NCBI GenBank assembly: GCA_028281265.1
Contig: JANQKE010000203.1
Coordinates: forward strand, 1-43,572
Reading direction: 5' to 3'
Length of the DNA stretch: 43,572 nucleotides
From: Alphaproteobacteria bacterium
GTDB lineage: Bacteria; Pseudomonadota; Alphaproteobacteria; DSM-16000; Inquilinaceae
Within the stretch, counting starts at the first letter, position 1; the number at the start of each line of letters is the position of its first letter. The notes beneath the pieces were generated by a model that saw nothing but the letters and a program-made list of their open reading frames with translations, searched no databases and was not told the origin of the DNA. Positions 23,506-30,660 of the stretch are shown here, one piece after another. Both the position numbers and the translations under genes were made by a program.

Positions 23506-23670
23506 ATGACGAATTTATCTTCAGATATTCTAATTAATGAAGCAACCATGGGAGATTGCGCGGCAAGCAACTCGGTTCGGGTTGTCCTGCACGGGATGCA
23601 ATCAACAGAAAAACGTATGTTCTATATGATGCAATCAACAGAAGAACGTATGTTCTATATGACGACATAG
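23506..23670 (+). CDS. small ORF with duplicated 11-codon unit
   Basis: 54 codons from ATG 23506, divergent from the HTH gene. The frame also opens at 23440, which would overlap that gene. The C-terminal half consists of two consecutive 11-residue units, MQSTEKRMFYM and MQSTEERMFYM, then TT. The 33-base unit keeps the reading frame. AT-rich; no clear ribosome site. It may be a real small protein or merely a tandem duplication in non-coding DNA. Confidence 0.3.
   Translation: MTNLSSDILINEATMGDCAASNSVRVVLHGMQSTEKRMFYMMQSTEERMFYMTT
23596..23661 (+). repeat. 33-bp tandem direct repeat, two units
   Basis: 23596-23628 and 23629-23661 differ at one base (A/G at the sixteenth position). Both begin ATGCAATCAACAGAA and end ATGTTCTATATG. 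Confidence 0.9.
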
Positions 23671-23728
23671 ATCGGCATGCCGCCGTCCGAAACCGATGGT
23701 CTTGCCTTTGCGGGCGAGACCGCTGGGC

Positions 23729-23923
23729 TCAAAACCCAATCAGGATATTGAGTGAGGTTGGCAAATCATCTTTCCATTCGCCGAAAGCGATGGCAGGCAT
23801 CGCAGCGGAGGGTGGGATATCGGGAGCGGGCATCAACGCCGCAACGTAACCGCCAGGGCCGACTATCGCCGCGGTCACGACGCCGGCCAGTATCTGTCCA
23901 ATGATACCGTCCTTCGCTACCAT
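23729..23923 (-). CDS. small single-span membrane peptide (64 aa)
   Basis: 64 residues. ATG at 23921-23923 has GAGG about 9 bases upstream. A short charged start (MVAKD) is followed by one strongly hydrophobic Gly-rich segment (GIIGQILAGVVTAAIVGPGG, residues 6-25), then a Pro/Ala-rich region and FGEWKDDLPTSLNILIGF. It could be a small membrane protein, a holin-like or toxin-like peptide, or a further precursor peptide; nothing decides between these. It lies at the right end of the island, with the HTH regulator on one side and preA on the other, all on the minus strand. Confidence 0.5.
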   Translation of the reverse strand: MVAKDGIIGQILAGVVTAAIVGPGGYVAALMPAPDIPPSAAMPAIAFGEWKDDLPTSLNILIGF

Positions 23924-24228
23924 GCGACCGGTCCTCGCATCTGGTGCGGTTTTTCGATCAAGGATGGCTGACGATCTTGGTGCAAAGCCTTCAGGTCTCC
24001 GGCCACTCCGCTGCTTGCCCGTGAACCGCTTCTGATTGGCGGGAGGCTCCAAGCCTTGCGAGGGCGGAGCCCCCGACGACGACATGCCGTTCCCCGGAGG
24101 ATCCGGCGAGGGCCGGGTCGAGGGTGGACGGCGGGAAGCCGCCCTTGTCTCACTCCCGCTTTCCTCGCCCTTCCGACAGCGACTTCGCCAAGGGCTCGTG
24201 CAGCCGAACCGCACCCCGCACTGCTCCC
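23924..24228. other. intergenic region downstream of preA
   Basis: 305 bases without a supported gene. A small stem (GGCGG/CCGCC) near 24130-24145 could aid termination of preA. Composition returns to high GC across this stretch, marking the right edge of the accessory island. Confidence 0.35.
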
Positions 24229-25515
24229 CTACTCCGCCGCCTCCTTCACCGCCCGCATCGGGTTGTTGGGGTGGTGCTTCCAGGTCAGCTTGTCCTGGCC
24301 GGTCGCCAGCGGGTGCATGGTGATGCAGTCGTCGACCGGGCAGACATGCATGCACAGGTTGCAGCCCACGCATTCCTCCTCGATGATCTCGTAGCGCCGT
24401 CGCCCGTCGGGGGTGCGTGAAGCCGCGATCGACTGGTGGCTGGTGTCCTCGCAGGCGATGTAGCACTTGCCGCACTGGATGCAGAGATCCTGGTCGATAG
24501 TGGCCACGATCGCGTGGTTGAGGTTCAGATCCTCCCAGTTGACGAAGCGCGGCACCGCGGCCCGCCGGAAATCGGCCGTCGTCCGATGGCCCTTGTCGTC
24601 CATCCAGTTGGCCAGGCCCGATTTCATGTCCTCGACGATCTTGAAGCCATGGGTCATCGCCGCGGTGCAGACCTGGACGTTGCCCGCCCCCATGGCGATG
24701 AACTCCGCCGCCTCCCGCCACGAGGACACCCCGCCGATGCCGGAGATGGCGAGGCCCGCGCAGTCGGGGTCGCGGGCGATCTCCCCCACCATCCTCAGCG
24801 CGATCGGCTTGACCGCCGGGCCGCAATAGCCGCCATGGGTGCCGTAGCCGTCGACCGTTGGCATCGGCGCCATCAGGTCGAGATCGACCCCCACCATCGA
24901 CTGGATGGTGTTGATCAGGCTGACGGCATCCGCCCCGCCGCGCTTGGCCGCCCGGGCGGGGCCGAGGATGTTGGTGATGTTCGGGGTCAGCTTGACGATG
25001 CAGGGCATGCGGCTGTGCTGCTTCACCCAGCGGGTGACCATCTCGACATAGTCGGGCACCTGGCCGACGGCCGAGCCCATACCGCGCTCGGACATGCCGT
25101 GCGGGCAGCCGAAATTGAGCTCGACCCCGTCGGCCTCGGTCTCCTCGACCCGCTTGAGGATGTCGATCCAGTAGTGCTCCTCGCACGGCACCATCAGGGA
25201 GACGATCATCGCCCGGTCCGGCCAGGCCCGCTTGACCGCCTTGATCTCCTGCAGGTTGACCTCCAGCGGCCGGTCGGTGATCAGCTCGATATTGTTGAGG
25301 CCGGCGACCCGGACGCCGTTATAGGTGACCGCGCCGTAGCGGGAGGTGGCGTTGACGATCGGCGGGTCCTCACCGAGCGTCTTCCACACCACCCCGCCCC
25401 AGCCGGCCTTGAACGCGCGCTCGACATTGTATTGCTTGTCGGTCGGCGGGGCGGAGGCGAGCCAGAACGGGTTCGGGCTCCTGATGCCCGCGAAGTCGTT
25501 GCTGAGATCGGCCAT
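24229..25515 (-). CDS. preA: NAD-dependent dihydropyrimidine dehydrogenase subunit PreA
   Basis: Reduces uracil and thymine to dihydropyrimidines together with PreT. 428 residues. The N-terminal FMN-binding TIM barrel is dihydroorotate-dehydrogenase-like, with VELNFGCPHGMSERGMG near residue 130 and AISGIGGVSSWREA near 250. The C-terminal ferredoxin domain carries two 4Fe-4S motifs, CIQCGKCYIAC and CVGCNLCMHVC with a following PVDDC. GAGGAG lies 9 bases before ATG. Normally adjacent to preT; here three genes intervene, all on the same strand with short gaps, so it may still be the last gene of one operon. Confidence 0.95.
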   Translation of the reverse strand: MADLSNDFAGIRSPNPFWLASAPPTDKQYNVERAFKAGWGGVVWKTLGEDPPIVNATSRYGAVTYNGVRVAGLNNIELITDRPLEVNLQEIKAVKRAWPDRAMIVSLMVPCEEHYWIDILKRVEETEADGVELNFGCPHGMSERGMGSAVGQVPDYVEMVTRWVKQHSRMPCIVKLTPNITNILGPARAAKRGGADAVSLINTIQSMVGVDLDLMAPMPTVDGYGTHGGYCGPAVKPIALRMVGEIARDPDCAGLAISGIGGVSSWREAAEFIAMGAGNVQVCTAAMTHGFKIVEDMKSGLANWMDDKGHRTTADFRRAAVPRFVNWEDLNLNHAIVATIDQDLCIQCGKCYIACEDTSHQSIAASRTPDGRRRYEIIEEECVGCNLCMHVCPVDDCITMHPLATGQDKLTWKHHPNNPMRAVKEAAE

Positions 25516-25601
25516 CGATCGGGTCTCCTCGGTCAGGATCTCTGGTCAAGTGAGCCGCGGCGTCTGTCGACCGCGTTGGTGTCGGGTGTGGCGGCGGAGG
25601 G

Positions 25602-25985
25602 TCATCGCGGGACGGTCAGCGTCACCGCAGCACCGCCGGTGCCGTGGACGCTGTCCCGCGCCCGGACGGTGATGGTGGCGATGCCGTCGGGCAGGACCAG
25701 GCCGGACAGGCTGCGGGTGAAGGGCTGCTCCTCCACATGCGGGTGGACGAGGATGCGGGTCCCCAGCACCGTACCGTCGGGTGCCAGCACCTCGAAGGCG
25801 TCGGCATAGTGGTCCCAGCCCGTGTCGGCATGGCGCACGGTCGCGGTGACCCGCCAGGTGCCGTCCCCGGCGGCTTCGAGGGTGGCGGCGAGCACATCGG
25901 CCTCCCCGGCCTGGGCGGTCGCGGCGAGGCCGGTCAGGGCCAGGGCGAGGATCGGGACGGCGCAGGGAATGCGGCTACGCGGCAT
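25602..25985 (-). CDS. conserved exported hypothetical protein
   Basis: 127 residues with a Sec signal peptide (basic start, hydrophobic ALALTGLAATAQA, likely cleavage after AQA). The mature part is a small beta-rich domain with WDHYADAFEVLAPDG and HPHVEEQPFTRSL. Function unknown. ATG preceded by GGAGG about 6 bases upstream. It overlaps the end of the sulfotransferase-like gene by 11 bases and precedes preA by 86 bases. Confidence 0.8.
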   Translation of the reverse strand: MPRSRIPCAVPILALALTGLAATAQAGEADVLAATLEAAGDGTWRVTATVRHADTGWDHYADAFEVLAPDGTVLGTRILVHPHVEEQPFTRSLSGLVLPDGIATITVRARDSVHGTGGAAVTLTVPR

Positions 25986-26646
25986 CGGGGGCCTCCAGCG
26001 AAAGGGGATGATCGGCGTAGAGCGCCATCAAGCGCGGGCACAGGGTGGCGATCCGCTCGACCGTCTCCGCCGGGGTGGGCGGCAGCGGATCGAAACGGAA
26101 GCCGCCCGGCCGCCAGTCCCCGAACCCGTGCGGGAAGCGGGCGGCGACCGTCGGCGCATGGGCGTAGAGATCACGGAGGATCGCACCCTGGTCGCGTGGG
26201 AACCGGTCGGCCTCGGCGGGCAGGGGCCAGCCCAGCGCTATGAGGTCGGCCCGGACCCCGTCCCGCCGGTGTTCGAGATCCTCGTAGCGGATCAGGAGGT
26301 CATAGTCGGTGCCGACCGCCCCGGCGGCCCGATCGGCCAGGGCGACCTTCTCCTCGATCAGCCCGTTGTCGTCCCGATAAGCCTTGCGGCTCAGGCTCAG
26401 CCAGTTGGCGACCGGGTGGCGGGTGACCAGCACGGTCCTGTCGGCCCGGAACCGCTCGCGGTGCTCGGCCAGGCTGTAGGCGGTGGTGATCACCGCCTTG
26501 GCCACCACCGGCCGGTCCCCCGGCACGAACGGCGTGACATGGCTGAACGGCACGTCGACCAGCGCCAGACAGCCCGGCGCCTGCGCCAGCCACGCGGCGG
26601 TGAGGGAGGCCCCGGAAGCCTGGAGCGCGTGCAGCAGCAGCCTCAT
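25975..26646 (-). CDS. sulfotransferase-like P-loop protein
   Basis: About 223 residues from ATG 26644-26646; GTG at 26656-26658 is an alternative. An N-terminal P-loop-like segment (HALQASGASLTAAWL) corresponds to the 5'-phosphosulfate loop. VLVTRHPVANWLSLSRKAY matches the 3'-phosphate-binding RxxxxNxxS pattern of PAPS-dependent sulfotransferases. IRYEDLEHRRDGV follows, as in that family. Acceptor unknown. Lies between DUF29 and an exported protein inside the split pre locus, with no obvious link to pyrimidine catabolism. Confidence 0.65.
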   Translation of the reverse strand: MRLLLHALQASGASLTAAWLAQAPGCLALVDVPFSHVTPFVPGDRPVVAKAVITTAYSLAEHRERFRADRTVLVTRHPVANWLSLSRKAYRDDNGLIEEKVALADRAAGAVGTDYDLLIRYEDLEHRRDGVRADLIALGWPLPAEADRFPRDQGAILRDLYAHAPTVAARFPHGFGDWRPGGFRFDPLPPTPAETVERIATLCPRLMALYADHPLSLEAPDAA

Positions 26647-26661
26647 CGTCGACCGCACCCT

Positions 26662-27147
26662 TCAGGCATCGCCGTCCTCCCCATCCCAGCGGCTGGCCGG
26701 CAGCCAGGTCTCGTCCAGCAGGTCGGCGGTCGCGTAGACACATACCGGCGGCAGGTCGTCCTCGGAGAGGGCCAGGCCGGCGGCGGCGGCGAAGCGGCCG
26801 GTGGCATAGGCCTCTCCCACCAGCGTATCGAGCGGAGCGCGCAGGCTCGGGCTGCGGGCGAGCCGGCGGTTGACCTGGCGCTGGCACTTGCGGACCGACA
26901 GGGTCCAGTGCCGGCGCGGCCCCCGCTCCGGGGCGTGTTCGAGCTTGAGGGCGTGCTCGATGACGAGGGCGAGCAGGCTCACCACCGCCCGGCGTTCGCT
27001 TTCGCCCATCGCTTCGACCTCTTCGGCGAGATGGGCGTAGTCGAGCCCGGAGTGGGGCCGCCTTTGGGCTTCGACGCGCAGGCGGGTGGCCTGATCCGCG
27101 GTCCAGGCGACGAAGTCCCGGTCGTAGAGCGGTGCCGGCCCGTCCAT
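26662..27147 (-). CDS. DUF29 family protein
   Basis: 161 residues from ATG 27145-27147 with AGGAGG 9 bases upstream. DUF29 features: LYDRDFVAWTADQATRLR at the start, DYAHLAEEVEAMGESERRAV, then LLALVIEHALKLEH and the tail LPPVCVYATADLLDETWLP. Soluble and helical. Function not established; the family is often found in many copies in cyanobacteria and alphaproteobacteria. The next gene starts within a few bases of its stop. Confidence 0.88.
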   Translation of the reverse strand: MDGPAPLYDRDFVAWTADQATRLRVEAQRRPHSGLDYAHLAEEVEAMGESERRAVVSLLALVIEHALKLEHAPERGPRRHWTLSVRKCQRQVNRRLARSPSLRAPLDTLVGEAYATGRFAAAAGLALSEDDLPPVCVYATADLLDETWLPASRWDGEDGDA

Positions 27148-27227
27148 GGTGCCGTTCCTCCTGTACTGCCCCCGCGGATGCGATCCGGCCAGTCTACCCG
27201 AAACCGGACCGGACCGCGTGCCCCGGA

Positions 27228-28595
27228 TCACCCCTTGAGCATCCGGTCGATGGCGTGGGCGGCGACCTTGCCGTCCTCGACGGCGGCGACCGTCAGGTCG
27301 GTACCGGGAACGCAGTCGCCGCCGGCGAACACGTCCGCCAGGCTGGTCCGACGGTCGGCGTCGACCGCGATCCGGTCGCCGGTCATCTCCAGCGGCTCGG
27401 CCACGTCCAGGGCCGAGGGGATGAAGGTCTGGCCGATCGCCTTGAACACCTGGTCGGCGAACAGAGTGAAGGTATCGCCGGTGCCCATCAGCCGGCCGGT
27501 CTCGTCGAGCTGGGTGTACTCGAACGCGACCTCCTTGACGGCCGTCGTGCCGTCCGCGCCGGTCCAGCCGATCAGCCGCCGCGGCTGGGCCCAGAGCTTG
27601 ACCTTGACCCCGTTGGTCTGGGTCCAGTCGACCTCCTTCCAGGTGGCCGACATGTGCTCTTCCCCCCGGCGGTAGACCAGGGTGACGTCTTCGGCGCCGA
27701 GGCGCTTGATTTGGGTGGCGATGTCGATCGCGGTGTTGCCGCCGCCGATCACCACGACCCGGCGGCCGACCGGCAACGTGCCCTTGTCCTCGGCCTGGCG
27801 CAGCCGGGCGATGTAGTCGACGGCGTTCATCACCCCGTCCATGTCCTCGCCCTCGGCCTGGAGTGCCCGCACCCCGGTATGGCCCATGCCCAGGAACACC
27901 GCGTCGAAGTCGCAGCGGAGCTGGGCGAGGGTGATGTCGCGGCCCAGCGCCCGGCCGGTCTGCACCGTGATGCCGCCCAGCGACAGGATGAAGTCGACCT
28001 CCCGCCGGGCGAAGTGGTGCGGCACCTTGTAGGCGGCGATGCCGTATTCGTTCAGCCCGCCGAGCTTGTCCCTGGCCTCGAACACCGTCACCGCGTGGCC
28101 GAGCAGGGCGAGGCGGTGGGCGCAGGCGAGACCGGCCGGTCCGCCGCCGACCACCGCCACGGTCTTGCCGGTCGGTGCCGCCCGCTCATAGGGCTGCAGG
28201 CCGCGGTCGAACAGATCGTCGGTGGCGAAGCGCTGCAGGGCACCGATGGTGACCGGCTTCTCCTCGGCGGTGTTGCGGACGCAGGCCTCCTCGCACAGCT
28301 CCTCGACCGGGCAGACCCGGGCGCACATCCCGCCCATGATGTTGGCGTCGAGGATGGTCGTGGCCGCCCCCCTGGTGTTGCCGGTGGCGATCGACTTGAT
28401 GAAGGCCGGGATGTCGATGCCGGTCGGGCAGGCCTCGATGCAGGGCGCATCGTAGCAGAAATAGCAGCGGCTGGCTTCGATCAGCGCCTGGCGCCTGTCC
28501 AGCGGCGGGTGGGCGTCGTCGAACGCCTCGGCCAGCGCTTGCGGCGACAGGCGGCCGGGCGCGATGTCCGGGCCGGCGGACAGATCGGCGGTCAT
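27228..28595 (-). CDS. preT: NAD(P)H-dependent dihydropyrimidine dehydrogenase subunit PreT
   Basis: Passes electrons from NAD(P)H via FAD and iron-sulfur clusters to PreA. 455 residues from ATG 28593-28595. The N-terminal helical Fe-S domain has CYFCYDAPCIEACPTGIDIP and CARVCPVEELCEEACVR, as in glutamate synthase small subunits. It is followed by the FAD Rossmann motif VAVVGGGPAGLACAHRL, an NAD(P) motif VVVIGGGNTAIDIATQ, and the C-terminal FAD-binding VFAGGDC. Divergent from the RutR-like regulator, with a RutR-box-like palindrome in the gap. First gene of the minus-strand run reaching preA. Confidence 0.95.
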   Translation of the reverse strand: MTADLSAGPDIAPGRLSPQALAEAFDDAHPPLDRRQALIEASRCYFCYDAPCIEACPTGIDIPAFIKSIATGNTRGAATTILDANIMGGMCARVCPVEELCEEACVRNTAEEKPVTIGALQRFATDDLFDRGLQPYERAAPTGKTVAVVGGGPAGLACAHRLALLGHAVTVFEARDKLGGLNEYGIAAYKVPHHFARREVDFILSLGGITVQTGRALGRDITLAQLRCDFDAVFLGMGHTGVRALQAEGEDMDGVMNAVDYIARLRQAEDKGTLPVGRRVVVIGGGNTAIDIATQIKRLGAEDVTLVYRRGEEHMSATWKEVDWTQTNGVKVKLWAQPRRLIGWTGADGTTAVKEVAFEYTQLDETGRLMGTGDTFTLFADQVFKAIGQTFIPSALDVAEPLEMTGDRIAVDADRRTSLADVFAGGDCVPGTDLTVAAVEDGKVAAHAIDRMLKG

Positions 28596-28708
28596 CGTTT
28601 CATCGATCCCTGGTCGTGAACAGCAGGCTGTCATCGGGTCCGATGGCCGGCCGGTTGACCGATCCTTGCCTCGAACCTCTTGGTATTGAAGCGTATCAGA
28701 ACCGAGAC

Positions 28709-28724
28709 CTGACCGATTGGTCAA
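28709..28724. promoter_or_regulatory. RutR-box-like operator between preT and tetR
   Basis: CTGACCGATTGGTCAA agrees closely with the RutR site TTGACCAnnTGGTCAA. It lies in the 216-base divergent gap, 88 bases before the TetR gene and 114 before preT. Pyrimidine-responsive repression is inferred from the site and neighbours. Confidence 0.7.
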
Positions 28725-28811
28725 AACATTTCTGCATCCCGGCGGTGTTTTTTCGCGCCGCCGCCGCGGCCGGCTTGACAAGCCGCCGACCGACGCCGGA
28801 TCACTGCGCCC

Positions 28812-29513
28812 ATGACCGCGCCGCTCCCGTCCGTTCGCGCCAAGCGTGCCCGTCCGGCTCCCCGGCCGGCGGCGTTCCCCAGCCGGGCCCGCCGGCTGAA
28901 GGAGCAGCGGATCCTCGAAGCCGCCGAGCCGGTCTTCGCCGAGGCCGGGTTCGGCGGCGCGAGCATGCAGGCGATCGCCGAGCGGGCCGGTCTGCCCAAG
29001 GCCAACCTCCACTACTATTTCGGCACCAAGCAGGCGCTGTACCGGGCGCTGCTCGCGCGCAATCTCGACCTCTGGCTCGACGCCTTCGACCACATCGTGC
29101 CGGAGCGGGATCCCGCCGACGCGCTGGCGGCCTATGTGCGCGACAAGATGCGGGCATCGTGGGAGCGGCCGCTCGCCTCCAAGGTCTTCGCCAACGAGGT
29201 GATCCACGGTGCCGTGGAGATCGGCGGCTACCTCTCCACCAAGCTGCGGCAGAAGGTGGACGAGAAGGTGGCCGTGATCGACGGCTGGGCGGCGGCCGGC
29301 AAGATCGCCCCGGTCGACGCGCGGCACCTGTTCTTCACCCTGTGGGCCGCCACCCAGACCTATGCCGATTTCGATGTCCAGGTGTGCGCGGTGCTCGACC
29401 GCCGCCATCTGACCAAGGCGGATCTGGCCCGGGCGACCGACCATCTGGTGGCGTTCGTGCTGCGGGGCTGCGGGCTGACCCCGCCGGCCGCCTGCCCCCC
29501 CCGTACCGCCTGA
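28812..29513 (+). CDS. TetR/RutR-like regulator of pyrimidine catabolism
   Basis: 233 residues. The N-terminal HTH is ILEAAEPVFAEAGFGGASMQ followed by IAERAGLPKANLHYYFGTKQ, the RutR/YcdC variant of TetR. The C-terminal ligand domain includes WERPLASKVFANEVIHGA and FFTLWAATQTYADFDVQV, as in RutR-type proteins that bind uracil or thymine. Divergent from preT with a RutR-type palindrome between them, so it probably represses preT-preA and itself. The N-terminus has a basic extension of about 30 residues before the HTH, and the ATG has only a weak ribosome site, so a later start is possible. Confidence 0.88.
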   Translation: MTAPLPSVRAKRARPAPRPAAFPSRARRLKEQRILEAAEPVFAEAGFGGASMQAIAERAGLPKANLHYYFGTKQALYRALLARNLDLWLDAFDHIVPERDPADALAAYVRDKMRASWERPLASKVFANEVIHGAVEIGGYLSTKLRQKVDEKVAVIDGWAAAGKIAPVDARHLFFTLWAATQTYADFDVQVCAVLDRRHLTKADLARATDHLVAFVLRGCGLTPPAACPPRTA

Positions 29514-29522
29514 CGCCGGCCG

Positions 29523-30575
29523 ATGCCCGACCTGCCGCCGCTTCTGGTCGCGTTCGGGCTTGCGCTGGCGGGCTCCGTGCTTGGCCTATGGATATCGATC
29601 CCGGTGCTGCGCCGCCGCCTGCTCGACCGGGTCACCGAGCGCAGCGGCCACGCCGTCCCGACCCCGCGGGGGGCCGGGCTGGTCGTCGTGCCGGCCGTCC
29701 TGGTCGCCTGGGCGGTCGCCAGCGGCGATGTCGGCACGCTGTGGCCGTTCCTGATGGGTGCCGCGGCGCTGGCGATGGTGTCCTTCGTCGACGATTCCCG
29801 GGGGCATGTCCCGCCGCTGGTGCGCCTGGCGATCCAGGCGGGCGCCGTCGCCGTGCCGTTGGCGGTCAATCCCGGTCTGCTGGAAGGCCTCGGCCTGCCC
29901 TGGCCCGGCTGGGTGCTGTTCGCCGGCTGCGTGGTTTCCGGGGTCTGGTTCCTCAACCTGTTCAACTTCATGGACGGGGCCGACGGGCTGTCCGCGGTCG
30001 AGATCCTGGTGATCGCCGGCGGGGTCCTCGCGGTGCTGACGGTCGTGCCGGAAACACATGGTGGCGCGGCCGGCCTGCTGGCGGCCGCTCTGACCGGCGG
30101 TGCGCTGGGTTTGCTCGTCTGGAACCGGCCGGTGGCGCGCGTGTTCCTGGGCGATGTCGGGTCGGTCCCGATCGGTTATCTCCTGGCGGTTCTGCTGCTG
30201 ACCCAGCCGGTACCGCCGGTCTGGGCGATCGGGCTGATCCTGCCGGCCTATTACTGGCTGGATGCGACCAGCACCGTCGTGGCCCGGTTCCTGACCGGCA
30301 AGAAGGTATGGCAGGCGCATCGGGAGCACGCCTATCAGCGCGGGATCGACCGCGGCCTGTCGCCGCCGCGTCTGCTGATCCATGTGGCGCTGGCCGGGGC
30401 GGTCTCGATCGGCCTGGCCCGCTGGGCCGCCGTCACCGCCACGGTCGAGGCCGCGCTGATCGCCGCCGGTGCCGCCTGGGGTGTGGCCGGTCTGCTGATC
30501 CTGCATCTGAGGACCTTCGTCTCCACCGCCCGGGGCGGCGGAGCGGACGGGGATCCGCCGCATCGCGGTACTTGA
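29523..30575 (+). CDS. polyprenyl-phosphate sugar-1-phosphate transferase (MraY/WecA/WbpL family)
   Basis: 350-residue integral membrane enzyme, about 10 helices, that transfers an amino-sugar-1-phosphate from a UDP-sugar to undecaprenyl phosphate, starting glycan assembly. Motifs: MVSFVDDSRGHVPP (DD pair), NFMDGADGLSAVE, VFLGDVGSVPIGYLLA and the C-terminal HREHAYQR of the WecA/WbpL subgroup. Starts 9 bases after the regulator stop, yet belongs functionally with the CapD-like gene that follows. Sugar specificity unknown. Confidence 0.88.
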   Translation: MPDLPPLLVAFGLALAGSVLGLWISIPVLRRRLLDRVTERSGHAVPTPRGAGLVVVPAVLVAWAVASGDVGTLWPFLMGAAALAMVSFVDDSRGHVPPLVRLAIQAGAVAVPLAVNPGLLEGLGLPWPGWVLFAGCVVSGVWFLNLFNFMDGADGLSAVEILVIAGGVLAVLTVVPETHGGAAGLLAAALTGGALGLLVWNRPVARVFLGDVGSVPIGYLLAVLLLTQPVPPVWAIGLILPAYYWLDATSTVVARFLTGKKVWQAHREHAYQRGIDRGLSPPRLLIHVALAGAVSIGLARWAAVTATVEAALIAAGAAWGVAGLLILHLRTFVSTARGGGADGDPPHRGT

Positions 30576-30660
30576 CGGCGCATCCGCCCGACCCGCAAGG
30601 GTAGGTGAGCCGCGTGGCGAAGCCGCCAACCCCGCCGGCCAGCATGATCATCGATCCCGG

